The notes below the pieces were generated by a model that saw only the letters and a program-made list of their open reading frames with translations, was not told where the DNA came from and searched no databases. From Pseudomonas leptonychotis (GTDB lineage: Bacteria; Pseudomonadota; Gammaproteobacteria; Pseudomonadales; Pseudomonadaceae), in NCBI RefSeq assembly GCF_004920405.1, contig NZ_RFLV01000001.1, forward strand, positions 1,426,001-1,490,000: a stretch of 64,000 nucleotides of DNA. The letters are read 5' to 3'. Made by a program: the position numbers and the translations under genes. Positions within the stretch are counted from its first letter, which is position 1; the number at the start of each line of letters is the position of its first letter. Of this stretch, positions 40,926 to 49,671 are shown one piece after another.

Positions 40926-41402
40926 TTAGTCTTCTTCACCGTCGAGCAGCAACGGCGGCTCGCTGCGTTTGATGGTTTTGGTGACGATGTAGGTGAAGTA
41001 GCGCTCGATACCGAGGTCGGCCATCAGCCAGCGGTCGATCAGGCGCTGATACTGGTCAATGTCACGCGCCATGACTTTGACGATGTAGTCGATACCGCCG
41101 CCGGTGGCGTAGCACTCGGTGACTTCGGGGCAGTCCAGCATGGCCCTCTCGAAGCGCTGAAAGGCTTCGCGGCTGTGCTGCTTGAGGCTGATTTCGACCA
41201 TTACTGCGGCACGTTTGAACAAGATTTCTGTGTTCAACTGAGCGCCATAACCGCAAATGATGCCGGCTTCTTCCAGGCGTTTGACCCGCTCCCAGCAGGG
41301 GCTGATCGACAAACTGATGGCTTCGGCCAGGCTGGATTTGGTGATTCGCCCGTTGCTCTGCAGGATGCGCAAAATCTTCAGGTCGTAACTGTCCAGACGC
41401 AT
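40926..41402 (-). CDS. doeX: AsnC/Lrp-family regulator DoeX
   Basis: 158 residues from the ATG at 41402 (MRLDSYDLKILRILQ); an ATG four codons earlier is possible. N-terminal helix-turn-helix (RITKSSLAEAISLSISPCWERVKRLEEAGI at about 17-46) and a C-terminal ligand-binding RAM domain (TECYATGGGIDYIVKVM). In Halomonas, DoeX is the Lrp-like regulator within the ectoine degradation cluster. Encoded immediately upstream of doeC and downstream of the TRAP binding-protein gene, which is closed by a terminator. Confidence 0.9.
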   Translation of the reverse strand: MRLDSYDLKILRILQSNGRITKSSLAEAISLSISPCWERVKRLEEAGIICGYGAQLNTEILFKRAAVMVEISLKQHSREAFQRFERAMLDCPEVTECYATGGGIDYIVKVMARDIDQYQRLIDRWLMADLGIERYFTYIVTKTIKRSEPPLLLDGEED

Positions 41403-41511
41403 AAACCGCTCCACGGCGAAAAAGACGATGCCGCCGCCAGCGACCCGCGAGGGCGCACTGCACCCGGCAGGCGCAATGAGGCGCGCGGCATAACAGAAAT
41501 ATAGCTAAACC

Positions 41512-41533
41512 ACCGGCGGGATGAGCCGCCGGC
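41512..41533 (-). terminator. Terminator after the ectoine TRAP binding-protein gene
   Basis: On the minus strand GCCGGCGG pairs with CCGCCGGT around CTCATC, followed by GGTTTAGC. It lies 9 bp after the uehA stop, separating doeA-doeB-uehA from doeX. The T run is short, so strength is uncertain. Confidence 0.65.
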
Positions 41534-41541
41534 AGCAGGGC

Positions 41542-42579
41542 TTACTGCTGTTCCAATACGCTGATTTCCTGCTCCAGCGCCTTGAGTACGGCACCCGCTT
41601 CTGGACCTGCAAGATCCACCAACTTGTCACGCATCGGCTGGCTGGCCTTGCGGAAAGCAGCTTGCTCTGCCTCATTCAGGTGCACCAACTGAATGCTTGG
41701 CTTGGCCTTCTTGATCTTTTCCAGGCGCTCGTTGTTGTACGTGGCCTGGGTCTCGAAGATATAAGGCGCTAACTCGTCAACGGTCTCGTCGATGATCTTC
41801 CGTTGCTCAGCCGGCAGGCCTTGGTACCAGGACTCACTGGACAGCACCGCGACAGTGAACTGCTGATGACCCGACCAGGTCATGACGTCATTGACCTCAT
41901 AGAACTTCATTTCTTCGATGGCGAAAACCGGGTTCTCCTGGCCATCGATCATCTTCAGCTGCAGAGCGCCATACACCTCGGAATAAGGCAGCGGCGTCGG
42001 CACTGCGCCGAACGACTTGTAGGTTTCGACGAGCATCGGCGAGGCCATCACACGCATCTTCACGTTGTCGAAATCGGCCGGCTTGCGCACCACCTTGTTG
42101 GTGGTCCACACCATAGCGCCTTCTGGATACATGCTCAGCAGACGCAGGTTGCGGGTCTTCAGCTTGTCGGCGATGGGGCCATAAATGGTCGGGCTCTCGG
42201 TGAGCAGCTTGAGGTTGACCTGGTTGTCCTGGGACAGCAGATAGGGCACTGAGAACACCTGCATACCCGGTGCAGTTGAACCGAGAATGCCGGTCGAACC
42301 ATGGGTGAACTGCAGGACGCCGTTAGCCACCAGTTCGGTGAGATCTTCCGACTCACCTAGAGCACCGTAGGGATAAACGGTGACGTTGATATCACCCGCG
42401 CTTTTCTCTTCCACCAGCTGCTTGAACTTTTGCGCATAAGCGTCTTGGACGCTGCCACTGATTTCTTCCAGGGCGAATTTCCATTCTTCTGCAGCGACCG
42501 TCAGGCCGGCATGACTGCTCAGGGTCAAGCCTATCGCCGCAGCCAGGGCCGCTTTCTTCAGTTTGCTTAGTGTGCTCAT
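41542..42579 (-). CDS. uehA: TRAP transporter solute-binding protein for ectoine/hydroxyectoine (UehA/TeaA type)
   Basis: Periplasmic DctP-type binding protein, 345 residues from the ATG at 42579 (MSTLSKLKKAALAAAIG). Signal peptide ends about AGLTVAA; the mature start EEWKFALEEISGSVQD parallels TeaA of Halomonas, including the glutamate of the ectoine pocket by my reading. Other family landmarks: YPYGALGESEDLTELV, DFDNVKMRVMASPMLVETYKSFG and KMIDGQENP. Encoded downstream of doeB, away from its membrane partners. Confidence 0.86.
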   Translation of the reverse strand: MSTLSKLKKAALAAAIGLTLSSHAGLTVAAEEWKFALEEISGSVQDAYAQKFKQLVEEKSAGDINVTVYPYGALGESEDLTELVANGVLQFTHGSTGILGSTAPGMQVFSVPYLLSQDNQVNLKLLTESPTIYGPIADKLKTRNLRLLSMYPEGAMVWTTNKVVRKPADFDNVKMRVMASPMLVETYKSFGAVPTPLPYSEVYGALQLKMIDGQENPVFAIEEMKFYEVNDVMTWSGHQQFTVAVLSSESWYQGLPAEQRKIIDETVDELAPYIFETQATYNNERLEKIKKAKPSIQLVHLNEAEQAAFRKASQPMRDKLVDLAGPEAGAVLKALEQEISVLEQQ

Positions 42580-42634
42580 AGTGAGGTCTCCGCTTGCTGT
42601 TATTGTCATGAAATTGCGACCGCGTCTGCCGGCC

Positions 42635-43708
42635 TTAACCTTCGACGATGTCGGCGATCACCGCCAGGGTGTCGCCGATGTCCACCAGCGCAGGAAAACG
42701 CCGGGCGACCAGCAGCCCGTCACGTTCCGCGCGATACTCCACGGCCGGCCTACCGGTGCGCTCAAATGCATGCACCCGCGCCACCAGATCGCCGCGCTGC
42801 AACCGGTCGCCCAGGCTACGTGTAAGTTCGAGAATGCCGCGATGGGTGCTCTGCACGTAGCAACTGGCATCCGGCATATCCAGTTGCAGCAGCGGCTCTT
42901 GCGCCAACTCCGGTTGACCGTCGAGGATCCCGGCAAATTTGAGAAAGTTGCGCACGCCACGGTCGGCTATGGCCATGGTCTGCGGGGTGCTGGTACCGCC
43001 ACCACGCAACTCGGTGGTGACGAACACCTTGCCCTGGGCCTCCACCGCCGTGTCGTAGAGTGAGGCTGCGTCCAGCTCGAAGAGAATCATGCTGGCGGCG
43101 GTGCCGAACAAACGCGCGCCTTCGATGCATTTTGCTTCCTGCTGCGGGTCGGGTAAGCGGTGAGCGGCGGCGAACGGCAAGATATCTAGGGTTTTGCCTC
43201 CGGAGTGAATGTCCAGGGCGTAGTCGCACATCGGGATGAGGTAGCGCTGAAAGTAGTCGGCAATACGCTCGGTCATGCTGCCATTGGGGCTGCCGGGGAA
43301 CGAGCGGTTCATGTTGCCCTTGTCGATCGGCGAGGTACGGCTGCCGTTCTGCACCGCTGGGTAGTTCATCGCCGGCACGATGATTACCCGACCACTGACC
43401 TCTTGTGCACACAACTCATTGGCCAGCTTGAGCAGGCTGGTGATGCCTTCGTACTCGTCGCCGTGATTACCACCCGTGAGCAGCGCGGTAGGGCCTGCGC
43501 CGTTCTTCACCACGCTGATGGGGATCATGATGCATCCCCACGCCGACTGGTCGTGGGAATACGGCAGCTTTAGAAAGCCGTGCTGCACCCCGTCACGGTC
43601 GAAGTCGACGGTGACGCTAAGGGTAGTGGCGCGAGTCTCAGCAGTGCTCGCAGGCGTTCTTGCCTGCAGCTCCGCGTCGGATGAAATATTCATGGCTGCG
43701 CTACTCAT
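42635..43708 (-). CDS. doeB: N-alpha-acetyl-L-2,4-diaminobutyrate deacetylase DoeB
   Basis: Removes acetate from the ectoine hydrolysis product to give diaminobutyrate. 357 residues from the ATG at 43708; another ATG at 43693 is possible, and both have weak ribosome sites. It belongs to the succinylglutamate desuccinylase/aspartoacylase (M14-like) family: zinc ligands in GGNHGDEYEG (His and Glu) and DIHSGG (His), plus the arginine of NMNRSFPGSP. Overlaps no gene but begins at the doeA stop, so coupled to it. Confidence 0.9.
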   Translation of the reverse strand: MSSAAMNISSDAELQARTPASTAETRATTLSVTVDFDRDGVQHGFLKLPYSHDQSAWGCIMIPISVVKNGAGPTALLTGGNHGDEYEGITSLLKLANELCAQEVSGRVIIVPAMNYPAVQNGSRTSPIDKGNMNRSFPGSPNGSMTERIADYFQRYLIPMCDYALDIHSGGKTLDILPFAAAHRLPDPQQEAKCIEGARLFGTAASMILFELDAASLYDTAVEAQGKVFVTTELRGGGTSTPQTMAIADRGVRNFLKFAGILDGQPELAQEPLLQLDMPDASCYVQSTHRGILELTRSLGDRLQRGDLVARVHAFERTGRPAVEYRAERDGLLVARRFPALVDIGDTLAVIADIVEG

Positions 43709-43709
43709 C

Positions 43710-44897
43710 TCAGGCTTTGACGAACAACTGTCGAGGGAAATCGCAAAGGGTTTCCACTCCACTCTCGGTGATCAGGATGCTTTCGGTTGTCTCTAGCCCC
43801 CAATCGTCCAACCACAGACCCGGCATGAAATGGAAGGTCATGCCGGGTTGCAACACCGTAGTGTCGCTCTCACGCAAGCTCATGGTGCGCTCGCCCCAGT
43901 CAGGCGGATAACTCAGTCCGATCGGGTAGCCGCAGCGGTTGTCGCCGCGGTCATAGCCATAGCGGCGCAAGGTGCTGTTCAGCGCGCGGGCGATGTCACC
44001 ACAGGTATTGCCGGGTTTGGCCAGCGCCAGACCCGCTTCAAGGCCGGCGTTGATAGCCTCCTCGGCCTTGCGAAAAGCGGCCGACGGTTCGCCCAGAAAG
44101 AGCGTGCGCGACAATGGGCAGTGGTAGCGCTTGTGGCAGCCGGCGATCTCAAAGAAGGTACCCTCACCTTTCTTGAACGGCCGGTCGTCCCAGGTTAAGT
44201 GCGGAGCAGACGCATCCTTGCCCGAGGGCAGCATGGGCACGATGGCTGGGTAATCGCCGAACTTGCCGTCATGGCCAACACAGGCGACGCGATAAATCTC
44301 ACCCACCAATACGTTTTTCGGCAAACCCGGCTCGACCATCTCGATAATCGCCCGGTGCATGTTCTCGACGATCCGGGCCGCAACCCGCATGTACTCGATT
44401 TCCCGAGACGACTTGATCGCCCGGCACCAGTTGACCAAGCCGGTGGCATCTACCAATTGCGCCTGGGGCAGACCGCGCAACAGAGTCTGGTGCGAGGTCG
44501 CGCTGTAGTAATAGTTATCCATCTCCACGCCAATCACCCCACCATCCCAGCCACGTGCTGACAGCACTTCTTGGCACAGGTAATCGAGGGCATGGTGCGG
44601 CGGGTTCATCACGTAACGGTCGCTGTAGGAGGCGATATTCTCCTCAGCCAAATAGACAGTCAGGCGCGCGCCATTGGCATCAATGCCACGGCCGAACCAC
44701 AGCGGCTCGCCGTGCTGACCGACCACGACGCATTGCGGTGTATAAAATGACCAGCCGTCATAACCAGTGAGCCAGGCCATGTTAGACGGGTCATGCACGA
44801 TCAGGGTTGCGACCCCACGCTCGGCCATGGCGTCACGCACCTTGGCCAAACGCTGGGCGTACTCGGCACGGCTGAAATTCAACGCAACTTCACTCAT
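43710..44897 (-). CDS. doeA: Ectoine hydrolase DoeA
   Basis: Opens the ectoine ring to N-acetyl-diaminobutyrate. 395 residues of the M24 (creatinase/prolidase) family: N-terminal creatinase-like domain (VATLIVHDPSNMAWLTGYDGWSFYTPQCVVV) and a C-terminal pita-bread domain (GHDGKFGDYPAIVPMLPSGKDASAPH, FKKGEGTFFEIAGCHKRYHCPLSRT). First gene of doeA-doeB-uehA, divergent from enuR. The homology to known DoeA, together with doeB next door, makes this a firm call. Confidence 0.93.
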   Translation of the reverse strand: MSEVALNFSRAEYAQRLAKVRDAMAERGVATLIVHDPSNMAWLTGYDGWSFYTPQCVVVGQHGEPLWFGRGIDANGARLTVYLAEENIASYSDRYVMNPPHHALDYLCQEVLSARGWDGGVIGVEMDNYYYSATSHQTLLRGLPQAQLVDATGLVNWCRAIKSSREIEYMRVAARIVENMHRAIIEMVEPGLPKNVLVGEIYRVACVGHDGKFGDYPAIVPMLPSGKDASAPHLTWDDRPFKKGEGTFFEIAGCHKRYHCPLSRTLFLGEPSAAFRKAEEAINAGLEAGLALAKPGNTCGDIARALNSTLRRYGYDRGDNRCGYPIGLSYPPDWGERTMSLRESDTTVLQPGMTFHFMPGLWLDDWGLETTESILITESGVETLCDFPRQLFVKA

Positions 44898-45134
44898 GAC
44901 AGCCTCTCGAAAATGAAAGCAGTGAGATTCCAGCCCAGTTATTGAGGCAACACCGACACGAGGACAGTTGCTGCATGCGCCCTCCCAGAGCTCGGGAACC
45001 GTGCATACGGCAGTGGTGCCGCACGCAGATAATTGTACTGAAATATGCTAACGTGACCGCAACAAGTGCAGGTCAATCTCGTTTCAGCCTCATACTATTA
45101 TCATTACAATTACCGTCAAGAGATTTATTGTCCC
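44898..45134. promoter_or_regulatory. Divergent doeA/enuR control region
   Basis: 237 bp between the starts of doeA (-) and enuR (+). It contains TTGTACTGA at 45033-45041, a motif seen again upstream of the TRAP permease genes, and a small hairpin CGGCAGTGGTGCCG at 45009-45022. The last 60 bp before enuR are AT-rich. This is the expected binding site of EnuR, which represses ectoine catabolic genes until an ectoine-derived inducer is bound. Confidence 0.6.
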
Positions 45135-46535
45135 ATGACAATTGACTTGAAACCGTTCATCCGCTCCGGCCAACCCAAATACCTGGCCATCGGCAACGCT
45201 CTCAACGAGGCGATCAACGCCGGCGCGCTCCAGCCTGGCAGTAAGCTGCCGACCCATCGCGAACTGGCTGAAACTCTTGGCGTCAGCGTACAAACGGTGA
45301 GCAGCGCCTATGCCCACGCCGAGAAACAGGGTGCCATTTATGCCCAGGTTGGCAGCGGCACCTTCGTCCGTAGCCGCCACGTCAGCCACGAGTCGGACTA
45401 CCTGTCCACCGACGAGCATGAGGACCCTAGTCGCGGCATCGACCTGTCCACCGCTCACCCGGTGTGCACGGCGCGACACGTCAAGCTGTACCGCGAGGGC
45501 CTGGAGCGCCTGGCCCGAGAAGGCCGTGACGACTTCATCACCTCATTCCACCCGACCCAAGGGTTGACCCAACACCGCGAGGTGGTCTGCGCTTGGCTGG
45601 CACAGCAGAAAATGCCGGCCAACCCTGACCACATTCTGTTCTGCAACGGCACCGCCCATGCCCTGACCATTGCCATGGCCACGGTAGTCAAGCCCGGCGA
45701 TACGGTGCTCTGCGAACAGGAAACCTGCATGCTCTTGCTGGCCCTGGCGCAGACGCTGCATTTCAACCTCAAGGGTCTGGCCACCGACGAACAGGGCTTA
45801 CTGCCCGAGGCGCTGGAGGCGGCCTGCTTACAGGGTGGCGCCAAGGTGCTGTTCTGCACCCCCACGATGAACAACCCGACCAGCGACACCATGAGCCTCG
45901 AGCGACGCCAGGCCATCGCCGAACTGGCCCGACGCCATGACCTGACCGTGGTCGAAGACGATGTCTACGGGGCGCTACAGCCAGATCGCGCACCGCCACT
46001 GTCGGCGTTAATCCCGGAGCGCAGCTTCTACGCCACTAGCCTGACCAAAGTGACCCTACCCGGCATGCGCGCAGGGTATCTGGTCACCCCGCCGCACTTG
46101 GTACAGCAGGCTATCGGCAGGCTGCGCAGTACCACCTGGATGGCTACATTGATGCCGTTCGAGATCGCCAGTTGGTGGATGCAAGACGGCACCCTGGAAC
46201 GCATGATCGCCTTCCAGCAGCAGGAATTCGCTGCGCGCCAGCTAATGGCCCGCGAACTGTTAACCGACTGCCGTTACAAGGCCCACCCCAACGGCATGCA
46301 CATCTGGGCCGAGCTGCCCGCCCACTGGCAACCAGAGAAGTTTGCCCGCCGAGCCCGCCAAGAAGGGGTGATGATCTTCCCGGCCGAACCTTTCCTCGCG
46401 ACTGCCGATCGCAGTAATCAACACGTGCGCATCAGCCTAGGCGCAGAACAGAGCCGTTCACGCCTACACAGCGGCCTGGTCACCCTCAATGGATTGCTGA
46501 GCGAAACACCGGCGCCCATGCACTTCGTGTTCTAA
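45135..46535 (+). CDS. enuR: MocR/GntR-type regulator EnuR
   Basis: 466 residues from the ATG at 45135 (MTIDLKPFIRSGQPKYLA). N-terminal winged helix (about 10-80; SKLPTHRELAETLGVSVQTVSSAYAHAEKQG) fused to a class-I aminotransferase-like domain whose PLP lysine is K305 in ATSLTKVTLPGMRAGYL. EnuR proteins of ectoine degraders use this PLP to sense diaminobutyrate-type catabolites and release repression. Position divergent from doeA fits. The frame extends upstream but that part is not protein-like. Confidence 0.92.
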   Translation: MTIDLKPFIRSGQPKYLAIGNALNEAINAGALQPGSKLPTHRELAETLGVSVQTVSSAYAHAEKQGAIYAQVGSGTFVRSRHVSHESDYLSTDEHEDPSRGIDLSTAHPVCTARHVKLYREGLERLAREGRDDFITSFHPTQGLTQHREVVCAWLAQQKMPANPDHILFCNGTAHALTIAMATVVKPGDTVLCEQETCMLLLALAQTLHFNLKGLATDEQGLLPEALEAACLQGGAKVLFCTPTMNNPTSDTMSLERRQAIAELARRHDLTVVEDDVYGALQPDRAPPLSALIPERSFYATSLTKVTLPGMRAGYLVTPPHLVQQAIGRLRSTTWMATLMPFEIASWWMQDGTLERMIAFQQQEFAARQLMARELLTDCRYKAHPNGMHIWAELPAHWQPEKFARRARQEGVMIFPAEPFLATADRSNQHVRISLGAEQSRSRLHSGLVTLNGLLSETPAPMHFVF

Positions 46536-46549
46536 AAGGGGGCGTATAG

Positions 46550-46584
46550 CAGTACATTTGCACAGAAATAGAACACTTGTACTG
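46550..46584. promoter_or_regulatory. Inverted CAGTACA/TGTACTG motif, candidate EnuR operator
   Basis: CAGTACA at 46550-46556 and its reverse complement TGTACTG at 46578-46584, 21 bp apart, just upstream of the predicted promoter for the TRAP permease genes. TTGTACTGA recurs in the doeA/enuR region. The regulator assignment is inference. Confidence 0.45.
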
Positions 46585-46598
46585 ATCCAAATAATAAA

Positions 46599-46627
46599 TT
46601 GACATGATTTTTTGCCAGGGATAAGGT
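46599..46627 (+). promoter_or_regulatory. Candidate sigma-70 promoter for uehB-uehC
   Basis: A consensus -35 TTGACA at 46599-46604 is followed after 17 bp by TAAGGT at 46622-46627 (3 of 6 matches to TATAAT). It would give a leader of about 50 nt before uehB. It overlaps no gene. Confidence 0.5.
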
Positions 46628-46683
46628 CTAGCCTCCACAACAATAAAAATGCCTGTTGCTACGGCAGCAGACTGGAGGCGGCA

Positions 46684-47220
46684 ATGGCTTGGTTGCGTAA
46701 GCTGGACTGGCTTCTGGAGAAGCTCGAGGCATTCATCCTCTCCAGCTCGATCCTACTGATGGCACTGAACTCGGTGAGCAACGTCTTCGGTCGCTACCTG
46801 TTCAACCAGAGCCTGTATTTCTCCGAAGAGCTCAATCAGTTCCTGATCATCTTCGTCACCTTCATCGGCTGCAGCTATGCGGCGCGGCACAACCGCCACA
46901 TCAGCATGAGCGCCTTCGTCGAACAACTGACTGGCAAGCCTGCCGCCGCCAGCCTGGCACTGATCAACTTGCTAACCGCAACGCTGTTGCTCTGGTTGAC
47001 CTGGGCGGCGATCGGCTACGTGCAGTCGGCCGCACAAATCGGCCGCGCCTCGTCTGCGCTACAGGTGCCACTGCACTATATCTACCTGCTAATTCCACTC
47101 GGGCTGGGCATGAGCGGCCTGCAGTTTCTGCGTCACGCCTTCATCCAACTGCTGGTATTGCTCGGCTACCGTGAGGCACCACCACGGCATATCGACGCTC
47201 CCCTCCCGCCACAAGCCTGA
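46684..47220 (+). CDS. uehB: TRAP transporter small permease subunit (DctQ type, ectoine locus)
   Basis: 178 residues from the ATG at 46684 (MAWLRKLDWLLEKLEAF), with GGAGGCGGCA in front. Four transmembrane helices. The conserved GRYLFNQSLYFSEELNQFLIIF and YAARHNRHISM segments are DctQ-type. It would pair with the large subunit 11 bp downstream and with the binding protein UehA encoded on the other strand 4 kb away. Confidence 0.88.
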   Translation: MAWLRKLDWLLEKLEAFILSSSILLMALNSVSNVFGRYLFNQSLYFSEELNQFLIIFVTFIGCSYAARHNRHISMSAFVEQLTGKPAAASLALINLLTATLLLWLTWAAIGYVQSAAQIGRASSALQVPLHYIYLLIPLGLGMSGLQFLRHAFIQLLVLLGYREAPPRHIDAPLPPQA

Positions 47221-47231
47221 GTTCGCGCCAC

Positions 47232-48515
47232 ATGGATATGACCACCGCCCTTCTGCTCATCATGCTGGTTCTGCTGCTGGCAGGTTTCCCAATGATGACC
47301 ACGCTGCTGGCCGCTGCTGCTGCCGGTTTCTTATTCTTCTTTCAGATGGGCCCTGAGTTCATCATCCAGCAGATGATTGCCGGCATTCGCCCCTCTGCTC
47401 TGGTGGCGGTGCCGATGTTCATTCTCGCCGCTGACATCATCACCCGCGGCGCCACCGCAAACCGTCTGCTGGATGTGGCCATGGCCTTTGTCGGTCACGT
47501 GCGCGGCGGCATGGCCGTAACCACCGCATTGAGCTGTGCGATGTTTGGCGCGTTATCGGGATCGACCCAAGCGACCGTGGTTGGCGTGGGCAGCATCATG
47601 CGGCCGAAAATGCTGCAACAGGGATACAAGGACAGCTTCACCATGGCGCTGATCATCAACGCCTCGGATATCGCCCTGCTAATCCCGCCGAGCATCGGCA
47701 TGATCATCTACGGCGTGGTCTCAGGAACCTCGGTGGCAGAACTGTTCATCGCTGGCATCGGTCCCGGCCTGCTGCTGATGCTGCTACTGGCCGGCTACTG
47801 CTACGTCTATGCGCGAATACAGGGCATTCCCCTGGGCGATAAATACAGCTGGCGCCAGCGCCTGCGCACCTGTCGTCGCGCCATTTTGCCGCTGTTGCTG
47901 CCGGTGATGACCATAGGCGGCATCTACACCGGAGTGTTTAGCCCGACCGAAGCCGCCGCCGTGTCAGTGCTTTATGCCCTGATCCTGGAAGTGCTGATCT
48001 TCCGCCGGGTCAAACTCAGCGACCTGTCCAGCATTGCGCTGTCGACCGGCATGATCACCGCCGTGGTATTCATCCTCGTGGCAGCCGGCTCAGCATTTTC
48101 CTGGGTCATTTCCTTCGCTCAAATCCCACAGCAGATTCTCAGCGGTATCGGCCTGCTGCAGGCCTCGCCGACCGAACTGCTGATCATCATTTCGATCGCC
48201 TTCTTTATCGGCTGCATGTTCGTCGACCCCATCGTAGTTATGCTGATTCTGGTGCCGATCTTTGCTCCAGCCGTGCGCCTGTCGGGCCTCGACCCTGTGC
48301 TGGTAGGCACTATTGTCACCCTGCAAGCCGCCATTGGCTCAGCCACGCCGCCCTTCGGTTGTGACATTTTCACTGCCATCGCAGTGTTCCGCAGGCCCTA
48401 CATTGATGTGATCCGCGGCAGCTTTCCGTTCTTTCTGATCCTGCTACTGATGTCGGTGCTGCTGATCATGTTTCCACCGATAACCCTGTTCCTGCGTGAC
48501 CTGGCCTTCCGCTAG
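47232..48515 (+). CDS. uehC: TRAP transporter large permease subunit (DctM type, ectoine locus)
   Basis: 427 residues with about 12 hydrophobic helices, DctM family. Typical segments: GFPMMTTLLAAAAAGFLFFF, FGALSGSTQATVVGVGSIM, IPPSIGMIIYGVVSGTSVAELFIAGIGPG and PFGCDIFTAIAVF. Uses a sodium gradient to drive uptake of the ligand delivered by UehA. Last gene of the ectoine block on this side; 136 bp with nothing recognisable separate it from the M23 peptidase gene. Confidence 0.9.
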   Translation: MDMTTALLLIMLVLLLAGFPMMTTLLAAAAAGFLFFFQMGPEFIIQQMIAGIRPSALVAVPMFILAADIITRGATANRLLDVAMAFVGHVRGGMAVTTALSCAMFGALSGSTQATVVGVGSIMRPKMLQQGYKDSFTMALIINASDIALLIPPSIGMIIYGVVSGTSVAELFIAGIGPGLLLMLLLAGYCYVYARIQGIPLGDKYSWRQRLRTCRRAILPLLLPVMTIGGIYTGVFSPTEAAAVSVLYALILEVLIFRRVKLSDLSSIALSTGMITAVVFILVAAGSAFSWVISFAQIPQQILSGIGLLQASPTELLIIISIAFFIGCMFVDPIVVMLILVPIFAPAVRLSGLDPVLVGTIVTLQAAIGSATPPFGCDIFTAIAVFRRPYIDVIRGSFPFFLILLLMSVLLIMFPPITLFLRDLAFR

Positions 48516-48651
48516 CCAATAAGCGTAGGGCCTCAGGGCACCAGCGATCAGGTAGTAACTGGAAAAAGCGCGGCGCACAAAGCCCTCACCTAGACATGCG
48601 TGCGACAAGGGCCAATCAATACTTGGGGGATGGGATTGTGCAGCGCTGCCG

Positions 48652-49548
48652 TTAATCGCCGCCGACCGCAAAATTCGGCAGGCTGTTGACCGGCTGGGCA
48701 AAGTTGAACGGAATCGACTCCAGCGCCAAGCCAACGTTGCGCTGCACCACGAAGTGCAGGTGCGGGCCGGTGCTATTACCGGTATTGCCGGAGCGCGCAA
48801 GTAGGCTGCCGGCGCGAATCCGACTGCCTTCGCTGACGGCCACCGAGCCCTTCATCAGGTGCAGGTAAACACCCATGGTGCCGTCATCATGCAGGATGCG
48901 CACATAGTTGCCGGAAGGGTTATTACCCCGGCCGCTTTGTTGATTCTCGGTTTTGACCACCACACCACTGCGCGCCGCGACAATCGGCGTGCCTTCGGGC
49001 ATGGCGATGTCCATGGCGTAGCGGCCTTTCGGGGTGAAGTGGCTGTATTGGCCGTTAGCGCCCTGGGTCAGGCGGAACGGGCCGCCACGCCACGGCAACG
49101 GATAGTTCTTCTGGGTTGGCAGCAGGCGGGGGTCGCCCATGGCGTAACGCAGCTTGGGGGTGTAGCGCATGGGTTTACTGGCATCACGCGGGGCCAGGGT
49201 GGCCAGGCGAATGTGGCTGCGCGGTGGCAGCACCCAGCTGATCGGTTTGTCCGGCACGCCAGAGGCGTTGTCGACCCGCTCAAAACGCAGCTCAATCTGC
49301 ACTGGCGCGTACAAATCGTTGCGTACCATCAGGGTCTCACCCGCTTCGTGCTTCTTGGTTTCCAGTTTTACTTGGTTATCCAGGCGCTCGACCATACGGT
49401 CGCGAAACACGAACACTTGCGCACCGGGCGCAGCTTGGTCGGTATAAGTGACCACACCATTGGCATCGGTGTACTTATAAATGGTCAACGCCATTGCCTG
49501 GCTGGCAAGGGTCAACAAACTGCAGAGAAGTATCAGACGCCCTAGCAT
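48652..49548 (-). CDS. Exported M23 (LytM) family peptidase with DUF4124 domain
   Basis: 298 residues. Signal peptide MLGRLILLCSLLTLASQAMA, then a DUF4124-type motif IYKYTDANGVVTYTDQAAPG (about 23-42) and a C-terminal LytM domain with the zinc-site motif HxxxD (FTPKGRYAMDIAMPEGTPI) and HLHF near 275. Probably a periplasmic endopeptidase or regulator of peptidoglycan cleavage. In PAO1 this gene lies directly after the CBS protein gene; here the ectoine block intervenes. Confidence 0.9.
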   Translation of the reverse strand: MLGRLILLCSLLTLASQAMALTIYKYTDANGVVTYTDQAAPGAQVFVFRDRMVERLDNQVKLETKKHEAGETLMVRNDLYAPVQIELRFERVDNASGVPDKPISWVLPPRSHIRLATLAPRDASKPMRYTPKLRYAMGDPRLLPTQKNYPLPWRGGPFRLTQGANGQYSHFTPKGRYAMDIAMPEGTPIVAARSGVVVKTENQQSGRGNNPSGNYVRILHDDGTMGVYLHLMKGSVAVSEGSRIRAGSLLARSGNTGNSTGPHLHFVVQRNVGLALESIPFNFAQPVNSLPNFAVGGD

Positions 49549-49671
49549 AACGACTCGGATCTTATGATTTGTATGTCCGGGGTAATGAGACTAGCAGGCG
49601 ACCCCGTGCGATGCGAACCGGCGCGTCGAGCCTGTGAACGATCTCGCACGCCTGATTCGCGGCTGGCGCTG

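Noticed and set aside
34922..48651. Ectoine block as an integrase-borne genomic island with attachment sites
   Set aside because: No integrase, tRNA gene or flanking direct repeat could be seen at either boundary (34922-34955 and 48516-48651).
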